This document shows, piece after piece, positions 1 to 8,846 of a DNA stretch of 11,240 nucleotides. Position 1 is the stretch's first letter. Every line of letters begins with the position of its first letter. Source of the stretch: Phoronis ovalis (Eukaryota; Phoronida; Phoronidae); the NCBI GenBank assembly GCA_028565635.1, contig JAOXYB010055112.1, positions 1 through 11,240 of the forward strand, read 5' to 3'. Under the pieces are notes generated by a model, which saw only the letters and a list, made by a program, of their open reading frames with translations, was not told the origin of the DNA and ran no database searches. The position numbers were made by a program, and so were the translations under genes.

Positions 1-410
1 CTACCGAAAGCCAAAATTTTGGATTGGGTTCCGCGGCACATCCCCGTAGTCAAAAAACCTTGAGTACCCCCCCCGGGGAGGGTTATCAGCTAAAATCCAC
101 TGTACCAGGTACTACAGTCAATTGGCTCACTGCGTGATTTATTTATCTCAAGATTTATCCTGGCGTCCCCGGCGCTTCCATGATGGAAAGGAGTTGTGCA
201 ATTACTATAATTCATCCAGGGGCTGCAGTAAATCCCCATGCTATTACGATCAAGTCTGTATTGCTTGCACATCTCCGAAGCACACACTCTGCTATTACTG
301 GTTTCCAGGAACTGGCTTATGTCAGAGTAATTCTAAAGTGCCTCCACCAAAATTCGCTTCTGACTATACCTACTGTGGACGCACTTAATTACTGTCTCGA
401 CGCTAATTAA
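1..410 (+). mobile_element. Degenerate retroelement fragment with Cys/His zinc-finger-like motif
   Basis: The segment is less AT-rich than its flank, includes a C8G4 run at 67-78, and carries frame-broken coding sequence. The frame through 122-388 has no ATG start. It reads C-x8-C-x4-C-x3-Q-V-C-x2-C and then SPKH: FHDGKELCNYYNSSRGC followed by CYYDQVCIACTSPKH. This resembles the C-x(7-8)-C-x(4-5)-C-x3-H knuckle followed by VC-x2-C and H, seen in gag-like or pre-recombinase regions of DIRS-type and related tyrosine-recombinase elements. The expected His is Gln here. The reading then appears to slip to the 180-410 frame (IPTVDALNYCLDAN), similar to the TPI-xx-L-xxxL stretch that follows such fingers. 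No recombinase or reverse transcriptase is in the window. This is a recognised pattern, not a search result, and the element class is tentative. Confidence 0.5.
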
Positions 411-1250
411 TGTAAATAGTTTGCGAAATGAATTATTATCGTAACCTGACCAAAGCTGTATTTCCAATTTAATAATTGGTTTGCACAATGGATTCTACAT
501 TGGAATTATGAAAGACGTAATCACACAGCCTGGAATGTACTGAAAAATCTACGAACATCTGCATAATGCATATCGATATGGTCCGTGAAACTGTTGTAAA
601 GTTGAGAATACAGATTATTTTTTTCACCGTAAAATACTTCGTTATCGTAACAAAGTACTGCTGATGTTGATTTAAAATTTATCAGTCAGTTGGTTTGTAT
701 ATTATATATAGTCACACATTTATAATTTTACACCTTTTTTCACCACTAGGGTTCGTTTGCACCAGACCTTTAACAATATAAAAGTCATATAGTTAAGCAC
801 ATCCGGTTTACCTATAACTAACCAGGTTAAGCTACAGTTGCATGATAATTATTCGCCATGTGAATATTGCATACTTATCGATATCAACATGGCCCCCTCC
901 GAGCTCGTACAAGTGTTTTGTTTGTTACTTTCTTTACCTGGTAAAGTATTGGTATTTTTACAATGCAATAAACCTTTATTTTTGTACACTGTGAGATACT
1001 ATAAGATGATTTTCTGTTTTATTACTGACTACACTTGCGAGTTTGCACGTACACCCAAGTAGCCAGTTTGTGCCTACACAACTAAAAATTTATTCAAATG
1101 GGAATCATAATTTTCAATAAATATATATATTACACATTTGTTTCTAGTAAATACAAAATAAGTACAGTTTAATATTTAAAAACAAACTTCAAGATTTTTT
1201 TATAGATTAAAAAACACGATAATACACGTGTATCAGACAGTTTAGATCCG
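411..1250. other. AT-rich gene-free stretch
   Basis: No supported gene. A 74-codon open frame at 838-1062 begins with TTG, matches nothing I recognise and is best read as chance. The rest is AT-rich, with T- and A-runs and scattered ATATAT. Confidence 0.6.
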
Positions 1251-1262
1251 CGTTGACGTATG

Positions 1263-1288
1263 TATAAAAAGCGGTAACCATGGCTACC
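1263..1288. promoter_or_regulatory. TATA motif beside an X-box-like near-palindrome
   Basis: TATAAAAA (1263-1270) is followed three bases later by GGTAACCATGGCTACC (1273-1288), an almost perfect palindrome around CCATGG. It fits GTNRCC-AT-RGYAAC, the RFX X-box consensus, with one mismatch (GGCTAC for RGYAAC). X-boxes regulate ciliary genes in animals. The ATG inside sits in an ideal context but opens only five codons. A functional site is speculative. Confidence 0.25.
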
Positions 1289-2571
1289 AATATGTAAACA
1301 CAAGAATATTTCGCGTAATATAATTATATATGGGAACTGATATTTTTTACATGTTTTGATGCGTTACTTGAAATTTGTCCCAAAATGCAATCGACTTGTT
1401 TATTCATTATTAATTGTTTTTTATCTGAATAAAAAAGGCAGAGTTTTCTATTTCATTTAAGGTGTTTGTGGGGTTGCTTCTTAAAGGAAAAACTTATATT
1501 TTTAGAACAAAATCGTGCTGGTCTTCATGTACATAATATGGGTATATTTAATATACATTTTAATATACAGCAAACACTCTACAGGAATCCTTGTTCGTTG
1601 CACAGTTCACAATTCCTCTTACTAAAGTGATAAAATTTGAAACAAATCAATGCCTTGTTGTAATGGTGAAGGTTATGATAATCTATGCTAAATATTACAA
1701 TGCACACGGATCGATTTGAATAAATCATCAGTATCGTCACATTTCATGAGCAAGCGGATACTAACATATGATCCATTACTAATGTTGCATTATAAACAAA
1801 ATCAGTGGAGAGGTAAAACACGCAATAAATAGTTGAATTATTTATATTTTGGAATAGTGACTCAGAAACACTATGCATCAATGATACTTGTATGTATTTC
1901 TTATTATGATTCCTACGAGAAACGATGGATAGAGACGTATAAGATCAAAGTATCCACGCAAAATCAAATCTTAATTCAGTATAATTTGAAGTGCCATGAG
2001 TGTTCATTTTTTGCAGAAGAGAATTTATCAAATTGCATTACAATTCTTTTACACAGCCGTACATGTAAAAGGAAGAAATGACATAAATAACTAAATGTAA
2101 TATAGTTGCAAGCTATCATGAGTTCTGAACTTGTCAAAACTTGTCAAAGTACTAATAAAATGATTATTGCAATTTTTCTTAGGTGCATACGAAAAAGTTT
2201 AAAAAAATAGAAATAAGCATTACAATTGTCCACAGTTGCCTTTGTTCGTAGACTAATTTTCCTCTAAAGAATAAAAGAAAACAAAAGTTTTAAACGGTAA
2301 TTCCTTTAGAATAAAGCAAACATATTAAAAACACGAAAATCCAGTTTTATTCCGGAAAATTATCTTCGCTGAACAATTTCATTATTTCAGTACAGGTTAA
2401 AAATGTTGTTATGAAGCATAATTTCTTCAATTTATTTGTTTACGTACGACTTACTTGATTCCGGACTTGATTAGTACAGTGTTGTGATTCATTTCTTATA
2501 CATAGCTACTATGCAATGTACTACTAATTTGCACCTCAGGTGGACCGACAGATGCATGTACAATATGCCAC
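1289..2571. other. AT-rich gene-free stretch
   Basis: No supported gene. An 82-codon frame at 1833-2081 starts with TTG, has no recognisable motif and no splice context, and is treated as chance. A trivial 10-bp tandem repeat (ACTTGTCAAA twice) lies at 2129-2148. Confidence 0.6.
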
Positions 2572-2686
2572 TGTTATCATAAAGATAACACTTACATTCT
2601 AATAACAATCATCTTATCAACATCGTAATGCGTTATGAAATCAAGGTTGCTCTTGTCAAAGAGGTAGGCGAGGTATCTTGAGATAA
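2572..2686. promoter_or_regulatory. Cluster of GATA motifs
   Basis: Five GATA-type words fall within 115 bp. TGTTATC and GATAACA (2572-2590) form a perfect 7-bp inverted repeat around ATAAA. CTTATC is at 2613-2618, and TATCT/AGATAA face each other at 2674-2686. Clustering of GATA sites is a feature of some enhancers, but AT-rich DNA makes them common. Low confidence. Confidence 0.2.
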
Positions 2687-2690
2687 CAGG

Positions 2691-3509
2691 GAGGTTTTAA
2701 TCTTGACACTATGTCTAAACCAACGGAACGTCTTTAAGCTACTTACAGATCAAGCAGCATTTTGTAAAATTCTTTATAGAGCTTGTAGAAAACAAAGGTA
2801 CGTACATGCCCAAGGTACATCATGGGGACATATGATATTTATCAACATACTGACAAGGGAACCCCGAGAGAGGAACTGTCGAGCGAATGTCACAACTTTT
2901 CCGAAGTAATGAAAACAGTGACAACTCTATAGGGAATAATACATCCCATTTGTTAATTGTCAAATATGTTCCGGCGGAAATGTGCACGCATTTAGTTTGG
3001 GTATATACAATGCGTGATTTTTTAAAGATGCAAATAGTAATGATAATAACATATATATATATATAATTTTAACAAAAGTAATGAATACCTAGCAATGATA
3101 ATGGGGTAACTTGCAACACAGGTCGAAATTAAATTATACAATTCTACTTGTTTTGAATAGTTTATTTGTAATGTCTCGCTGTTCCATTTATTTCCTGAGA
3201 AAATATTAATAGTTGCATGTGCAGTTGTGCGTGACTGCTGCTGTGTTTTTTATTGTTTTCTATCGATTTCTATTGATCACTGCCAGGTAACTATGATCTT
3301 AATCTCATTAAATTTTAACTTTTTCTTTTAAGTTTAATCAACCTTGTGTTCTATTACATGCATCGACAAATTTCAAAATGTACACGTCACATGAATAATA
3401 CTATATTCTAACATTATGTACATTGGGATTAAAACTCTTGAATCACCAACACTAATACTAACAAGTACCTCCAGTTTCTTTTCATACCGGATAAGACATA
3501 ATGCCATAT
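2691..3509. other. AT-rich stretch with one weak exon-like segment and an (AT)n run
   Basis: No supported gene. Positions 2749-2797 (49 nt) are bounded by TTACAG before and a strong GTACGT donor after, inside an open frame at 2703-2909, but the protein is unrecognisable. A short (AT)n microsatellite lies at 3051-3065. Confidence 0.5.
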
Positions 3510-3523
3510 CACGTGTATAAAAG
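3510..3523 (+). promoter_or_regulatory. E-box fused to TATA box: candidate core promoter
   Basis: CACGTG (3510-3515) runs directly into TATAAAAG (3516-3523), followed by GG. This is the best TATA match in the window. About 30 bp downstream an initiation site would fall near 3544-3555, and a strong splice donor follows at 3603. TATA, start site and donor sit at the spacing expected for a short first exon on the + strand. No transcript evidence is available from sequence alone. Confidence 0.4.
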
Positions 3524-3545
3524 GGATAAACTCATTGCCGTCTAT

Positions 3546-3602
3546 GTACACGACATTAATACAGTGTGATACAAGTGTCTGAACAAAACAGAGACATTAC
3601 AG
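3546..3602 (+). other. Candidate non-coding first exon with splice donor
   Basis: The segment lies between the expected start site of the 3516 TATA box and a TTACAG|GTAAAC donor at 3602/3603. It has no long ORF. It could be the 5' UTR exon of the coiled-coil gene, joined to the acceptor at 6977 across a ~3.4 kb intron. Alternatively, a 52-nt intron (3603-3654) is possible, with a perfect TACTAAT branch-point word at 3632-3638 and TTTCAG at 3649-3654. Both readings are inference. Confidence 0.3.
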
Positions 3603-3719
3603 GTAAACGTATTACTATATTTTCACCCCACTACTAATTAAATCATTATTTCAGCTGTTTGCTTCAGTGCTGTCTATACGTATATGTATCCATAATAAAT
3701 GTTTTAGTCGGTGGAAAGG

Positions 3720-6700
3720 TCATACCGAATCCTCCACTGTGAATTAAGAGCTATTCTGTCCTAACAAGATTTTTTAGTGTGGTTTAAACATACTATTATA
3801 CATAGAAACTTGAAACAGTATGATTTTAAATCATTGTCTCAATAATGCTCTTTCAGTGTTATAAATGTAACAATATCTTTTATTTTACTTGAGTTTAAAA
3901 ATAACCTTATCTAATTTCTAGAATAATTTGAATTATGGAATAAACATATGGTCAAGAAAAATTAGCGAAGTAGTTCTGGCTTTTGGCAAAATAGTATAAT
4001 AATAAAACACTGAGCGTATGAATATATTTTAGAATATGCAATAATTTGTATCAAAATATCTGATAGTTTTTACTAAATATTACCATACAATTACCTAACC
4101 CTATTGTTGAAAGGGAGTGGGTTAAGGCTTGGTACACATGTCAGCTAGTTCTGTACGGCTTCACATTGTTAAGTTTATACCGAATTGCATGCAGTATCAT
4201 AAAGATCTTATTAAAATACTCTGAATGTGATTTAGAAATGATGTCCTTATTATAAGTTGCGACTTTCCCCCGATGCCCCAAACCTAAACGCAGTATATTA
4301 TTCAGCAATCTGATAAATGAATTGACGATTCTATATGAATGGTGTCACCATACGTGGTATTTATGTTTTACATAACTATCATTATGTATAATGGACTGTC
4401 TGCATAGCGACATATTATGCCTGGATACAGCTTATATGTAGTCGTTTGTTAGCGTATCCATGAACTACAGCATGAAAAGATATGAGGAAATTTACTGAAT
4501 GAACCCCCATATTTCACTGCTTATCATACGCTAGAAAGTTACAGGTGTGCTATATTATAACATTTATCTTTAAGTTAACCTTGTCCTGGGAAATGTAAAT
4601 TACGATGTAGATAAATGATTTGCAAGTGATGAAGTTATAATATGTGCAAAATAACTACAGTAACAGTTTCAACAGTAAAACGTGCATTTGCATTTCCTGG
4701 CATTTGTAGACCATTTTCCTGCTATTTACTCCTTTACACATGATGAAATAGTTCTCTTAGCTTCTTTGTAATTTTATTGTGTAGTGATGGGTACGGGATG
4801 ATTAGTCGCAAGTCACATGTATTTTTCATCAAGGATCAGTTATAAAATGTTAATGCATCTTTTATTGAATAATAAAACACAAACATAATAGGTTATAAAA
4901 CATTGACATTTGCAGCTATTAAATAATTAAAGTGGGAATAATACTGAATAAAAAGAAAATAAATGTACTTGTGTTGTTAAACAAATGGCAGTTCTTCGAT
5001 CTTATTATAAGCAAAAATGCAATGACTGCGATCTTTAATTCTTACTTTATAAATGTTATTGTACCAACCAACTCTGTTTAACATTCTTGTATCTTCTAGT
5101 TTATACTCAACACTGCTTTTTTATTATGTTATACTGTAACTTTGTAATAACGTTGTATTCTTGTGTCAAATAAAAAAAACGAAAAAAAAAACTTTCCTTT
5201 ATCAACCAGTTATATTTATATATCCTGTTTCTACGATTATTCCCTTATTACTTTAGACATTTTGTTAAGTTTTGCTTAAAATCGAATTTTCCCTCTTAAG
5301 TATGATTGCTAATAACATATCCCTAGTGACAGCATCAGTTTTAATTTCATTTAATTGTGCTTAAGTGTTTTATTTTTCTAGAGGTACGTCTTGGTGTAAA
5401 TGTAGAATCAATCGATATATCTTATTATTATAGTGTTAATCATGTTCATTCAGGCAACTTGTGGGCTAAGTAAAAATTAAGATTTTATAAGCCTCTTCGC
5501 CGTGCTGCTTTGAGACAAGTTATTTCATATAACAATTTGATGAGGAAATCAATTTGTTTTTAATTAGCAGTTCATGATTTATGAATATTACTGCATCTAA
5601 ACAGGTGTACGCAGTGCATTTTTACTGCTACGAATAACGTGGAGTATGAGAGACTAAGGGACGAATGTTTATTTTGCTGGTTATATGTAGCGTAGGTAGA
5701 CTTCAAGCAGGTAATCACGCTATATTTTCTATAACTTTCTTAAAACGTTCCTTTGTTTTTTTTAGCCTTATAGTGTGCACAACGAAAAATACGTTGGTAG
5801 CTGGGCATGAAATCACATTGATAAGTAGCGTATAGCCACCTTCTAAATTGTATTTGATTTTAATTATTACTAAATACGGTCTAGTTATATACTACTAACT
5901 TTGCTAACCAGGGATGTTTAACTCAATCTTAATTCGCTTCTTGTGGTATGATCAATTGCGTGACTTTTGAAAAAGAAATATTATCTAACAAATATTGAAC
6001 TACTCAGAGAATTTAGTAATTATCCAAAGCTAAAATGCTGTATACGATAAACATGTACAGTTTTGTATAACTGGCTTAGGAAGGTACAAACTGAACAATA
6101 AAAGTAAAACCATACATTCCTAACCCGTGAAAAAGAAGAATAAAGGTTAAGTAATTGGACATTAAATATTATTCTTAATTCTCTGCATTCCGGATCGGAA
6201 TTTAATATATTTTTAGCCTACAGGCATGCCTCTTTAATATTAATTTATTCTATGGTGTGCCCCATCAGTTCCTTACGTGATGGATTTGTTTATGTATGTT
6301 CTAATACAAATTCCGAGTACTTCATAGTTATTTTAAATTCTGTCCACAAATATATTTGAGACCTTTAACGTAGTTTCTATTTCGCTAAGTTTAAAATATA
6401 CACATTAACAAAAAGAACAGACTTTCGTTCCTTGTGTACTATCCTTTCAACATTCTAAAGAAGAAGCATATAATTATGACTATACATGATGATATATTAT
6501 GTCAAACATACATACAAGATACAAAGGCTCTGCCTGTTGTATGATTTTAAAGGTGCTGAGTGGGGATTTTCATGTTGTGCAAGTGTAAATACGTGTACTG
6601 CCGTTAGCACTGTACAACGAATTACTGCTGCTTGATGCTGCTCAACCGACAGCATTTTTAACCAAAAGTATTTTTTTATCTCATGCATTTTCAATTTCTA

Positions 6701-6790
6701 CTTGACATTTACACCTCCCACAAATTTATGTCAGTTTTTGTTATCATGCATTAAACATGTTTTTACAGTGCAGGTCAATATTCTATTTGC
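3720..6790. other. Long gene-free AT-rich stretch
   Basis: About 3 kb with no supported coding region on either strand. Visible items are minor. A TAACCC/GGGTTA inverted pair (4094-4127) has an 8-bp stem with one bulge and a loop of about 17 nt. An A-rich tract lies at 5172-5191, beginning inside an AATAAA at 5169-5174. A CCATCA/TGATGG stem lies near 6262-6283. The 65-codon minus-strand frame at 6497-6694 looks like chance. If the exon at 3546-3602 is real, this stretch is its intron. Confidence 0.6.
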
Positions 6791-6796
6791 TATTGT

Positions 6797-6850
6797 GCAT
6801 GGGCTATGCGGTGCGCTAGACGTATAGCTCTCGCATTCAGGATATAGTCA
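6797..6850 (+). repeat. Possible tRNA-derived SINE scrap
   Basis: The stretch GGGCTATGCGGTGCGCTAGA followed by a TATAGCTCTCGCATTCAGGA segment is far more GC-rich than its surroundings. It has the look of a tRNA-like SINE head: an A-box-like TATGCGG, then AGCTCTCGCATTCAGG. No B box (GGTTCGANTCC) is visible after it, and it does not fold into a complete tRNA, so it is at most a truncated, decayed element. Confidence 0.25.
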
Positions 6851-6961
6851 GCTATTTACTCAAATATGTTTTAACAAATTGTGATTTTCTATATATTGTG
6901 GTGTACTTTTGAGTTTTCTTAAATTGACAACAAGGAATTTCTCTTGTTCGCTGTACGCATT

Positions 6962-6977
6962 TCTTAAACTTTTGCAG
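6962..6977 (+). other. Possible 3' splice acceptor upstream of the main CDS
   Basis: The sequence TCTTAAACTTTTGCAG ends in a TTTTGCAG acceptor-like motif 72 bases before the main ATG. If used, the coding exon begins at 6978 and its 5' UTR continues in an upstream exon. The candidate donor at 3603 would give an intron of about 3.4 kb. The pyrimidine tract is modest and such motifs arise often by chance in AT-rich DNA. Confidence is low to moderate. Confidence 0.35.
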
Positions 6978-7049
6978 AGCATTACTGTGACAATGCATTC
7001 TGACGAATCACGATGGTGCGTCATGTGAAAGGCTAAATCTGAAGTCAAG
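6978..7049 (+). promoter_or_regulatory. 5' leader of the coiled-coil gene with two overlapping upstream ORFs
   Basis: The last 72 bases before the main ATG contain two short upstream ORFs in different frames. One is at 6993-7028 (11 codons plus stop). The other is at 7013-7036 (7 codons plus stop), with ATGG at its start. Neither reaches the main start codon, so re-initiation would be possible. If this leader is in the mRNA it could dampen translation of the main ORF. That is inference; the upstream ORFs themselves are read directly. Confidence 0.5.
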
Positions 7050-8315
7050 ATGGACAGTGAAAAACACTTTAACCGAATCGAATCAATTCGTGTTAAGAAC
7101 AGACGCGAGGAGAGACGTTTATCACAACGTCTCGAAAGAGCGATCGATGAGGGATTACGTCAAGAACTTAATGCTGTAGAAGTTGAGAAACGTCGACTGA
7201 AAGCTGAGTTGGATCACATTAGAAGTGGTGTCCATCATACAAGTGCTTCTCATACTAGGAAAGTGAGACCGTTAAATAATGAACTGTCTATGACTAAATA
7301 TCAAACAAAAACGAGACGTATATCACATGTCAGCGATGGAAAAAAAGCAAAAGTTTATCCAATACCGGACAGATATGTACAAAAAAGGCGGGACTCGACG
7401 CAAAACCCTGCCCCTATTCTGATTAATCAAACTTCAAGTGATGAAGAGTTACCAGGTTTGATAAGAAATGAAAAGTTAAAAACAGCAGACACGTATGAAA
7501 CCATAGCAGAACGTAGAGAAAGAAAAAGAATGAAAAAAATGTATTCAAAAAACGAAGAAGATTTTAAAAAGGTTCAAGAAAGAATTAAGTATTTCAATGA
7601 GAATGTTGGAGCATCAATTAATAAAGTGAATATATCGGAAGCTGAAAATGTTAACGCAAAATTAAGAAAACTAAGTGTCAAAACTACCCCGCCAACTAAT
7701 GAATTGTTAGAACCAATCAGCAATTCTAATTTAGTTACAGAAAAAAATATAGACGAACAATCACTTGCTAACTTAGATATACAAAACGCAAAGAATAGCA
7801 TTGCAAAAAGATTGGGGCACTATTCACCAGAGTTGAACACTGAAAGTTCAAAATTTGACTCTTTGACACCTGTAAGACGACTATCGAGGTCTTCGTTAAG
7901 CCCTCTAACGGAAAAACAAAAATTGTCACGTGCAACTGAAGATAGCAAGGAAATAACAGATAGCAGCCAGAGCACGAAAGCAATCATTTTACAAGAAACG
8001 CCAGACACAAAGAATAAAGCATCTTCCCAAAAAAACATCGGAGCTAATAACGATGTGCTAAATCAAAACAAAAAAGTAACAAATAAGAAGAATAAAAAGT
8101 CTAGAAAAACGGAAGAACTTTTAGCAGGAGAATTTGAAACGATTGACGAATTTATGGAGATTTACCACCCCGATGGTTTTAAACGGACAGTGCACACAAT
8201 GCCAGATTTTGCTGACTGCTGGAACGAAGCAAAGAAAGCGAAGTATGTGAGACGTCCTCAGGACAGGAAACCAGAATGGGAAATAGAGCTTTCTGTACAA
8301 GAAATATTCAAATAA
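7050..8315 (+). CDS. Coiled-coil, highly charged protein, CCDC190-like (DUF4698-type N-terminus)
   Basis: This is the only long ORF: 421 codons, no introns. The start is ATG in a good context (A at -3, G at +4), with an in-frame TGA at 7026-7028, so the N-terminus is complete unless a nearer splice site exists. Residues 1-57 are a charged helical, coiled-coil-like segment with KHF at 5-7 and ERRLSQRL at 21-28. From memory, this order resembles the N-terminus of vertebrate CCDC190, whose molecular function is poorly known. Residues 60-150 are basic and Ser/Thr-rich. Residues 150-185 form a second Arg/Lys/Glu-rich helix (ERRERKRMKKMY). Residues 190-350 are low-complexity Asn/Ser/Lys sequence, probably disordered. 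Residues 353-421 are a compact, aromatic-rich block (EFETIDEFMEIYHPDGF, MPDFADCW, PEWEIEL) that looks like a conserved domain. There are four RRxS motifs, five S/T-P sites, a single Cys (C390), no signal peptide and no membrane segment. A cytoplasmic or cytoskeletal role is inference. The gene itself is fairly certain; the family call is moderate. Confidence 0.8.
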   Translation: MDSEKHFNRIESIRVKNRREERRLSQRLERAIDEGLRQELNAVEVEKRRLKAELDHIRSGVHHTSASHTRKVRPLNNELSMTKYQTKTRRISHVSDGKKAKVYPIPDRYVQKRRDSTQNPAPILINQTSSDEELPGLIRNEKLKTADTYETIAERRERKRMKKMYSKNEEDFKKVQERIKYFNENVGASINKVNISEAENVNAKLRKLSVKTTPPTNELLEPISNSNLVTEKNIDEQSLANLDIQNAKNSIAKRLGHYSPELNTESSKFDSLTPVRRLSRSSLSPLTEKQKLSRATEDSKEITDSSQSTKAIILQETPDTKNKASSQKNIGANNDVLNQNKKVTNKKNKKSRKTEELLAGEFETIDEFMEIYHPDGFKRTVHTMPDFADCWNEAKKAKYVRRPQDRKPEWEIELSVQEIFK

Positions 8316-8846
8316 TAATCTGCTACTGAAACTGTTGGGAAATATGAGGAAAGATACGAGACCGGACAAAGTTGCCATCTTGCGATCAAAAAATATAATG
8401 TTTAAAAATCTTTGCTTATGCTAAATTGTCACACACGTGACATTAAATATTTGTATTTATTTACAAAATCTAAACAAAATATAATTGCATGTTTAACAAA
8501 TCTATATCAATTACTAAATAAAATAAAAATCACCTTGGAAATTCCAAATGTTATTATTGCTATGTATCCTACGAATTTGAAAAATCAGTAGTACACGGTA
8601 CGTAAAATTGCTTATTATATGTATAATTTGGCCTGTGCGGCTTGTAAACAATGTTGATTGCAAATTATAGATTTCAAAACTAAAGTGCGAAGAAAGTTGA
8701 AAACAATATTCAAACACCTATAACATAATATATACAAGTATGTTTGTCCGGAACAAATTGTGTGTTCTACATGCAAAAGCAATATTATGCAATATACAAA
8801 TGATTTTTGCTGTAATACTTGTTCATGAGCTTAGAAGAGTACCTAC
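8140..8846 (+). repeat. Segmental duplication, parent copy (gene 3' end plus downstream flank)
   Basis: This is the left member of a diverged direct duplication with 9459-10102. It runs from the last ~58 codons of the gene through the 3' UTR and about 300 bp past the AATAAA signals. Anchors include 19 identical bases at 8741-8759 (around TTTGTCCGGAACAAATT) and blocks such as AAGTGCGAAGAAA and ATATAATGTTTAAAA. Matching fades near the shared TAGAAG-GTACCTA block at about 8833-8846. Confidence 0.8.
8316..8545 (+). terminator. 3' UTR and poly(A) region of the coiled-coil gene
   Basis: Two overlapping AATAAA hexamers lie at 8517-8522 and 8522-8527, about 200 nt after the stop codon. They are followed by a T-rich stretch (TGTTATTATTGCTATG) suited to a downstream element. 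The UTR also holds a short perfect stem, TGTCAC/GTGACA with loop ACAC (8427-8442), which includes a CACGTG E-box core. The hexamers are lost in the decayed copy at 9459-10102. This is the best end for the transcript visible here. Confidence 0.6.

Noticed and set aside
838-1062. 74-codon open frame on +
   Set aside because: Opens with TTG, no recognisable domain, no promoter or splice context; length is expected by chance over 11 kb in six frames.
1833-2081. 82-codon open frame on +
   Set aside because: Opens with TTG, biased only by local AT content, no known motif, no matching exon boundaries.
2749-2797. 49-nt exon-like segment between TTACAG and GTACGT
   Set aside because: Splice words are good but the pyrimidine tract is weak, the peptide is unrecognisable and no partner exon could be found.
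4094-4127. CCTAACCC...GGGTTAAGG inverted pair, telomere-like words
   Set aside because: Single short pair with a bulge; no tandem TTAGGG array, so not a telomeric tract.
5161-5192. AATAAA followed by A-rich tract, like a retroposed mRNA or LINE tail
   Set aside because: The A-run begins inside the AATAAA, with no normal 10-30 nt gap; no coding remnant upstream and no target-site duplication seen.
7574-8378. Several minus-strand open frames opposite the main gene
   Set aside because: Hydrophobic shadow translations of an A-rich coding strand; no independent support.
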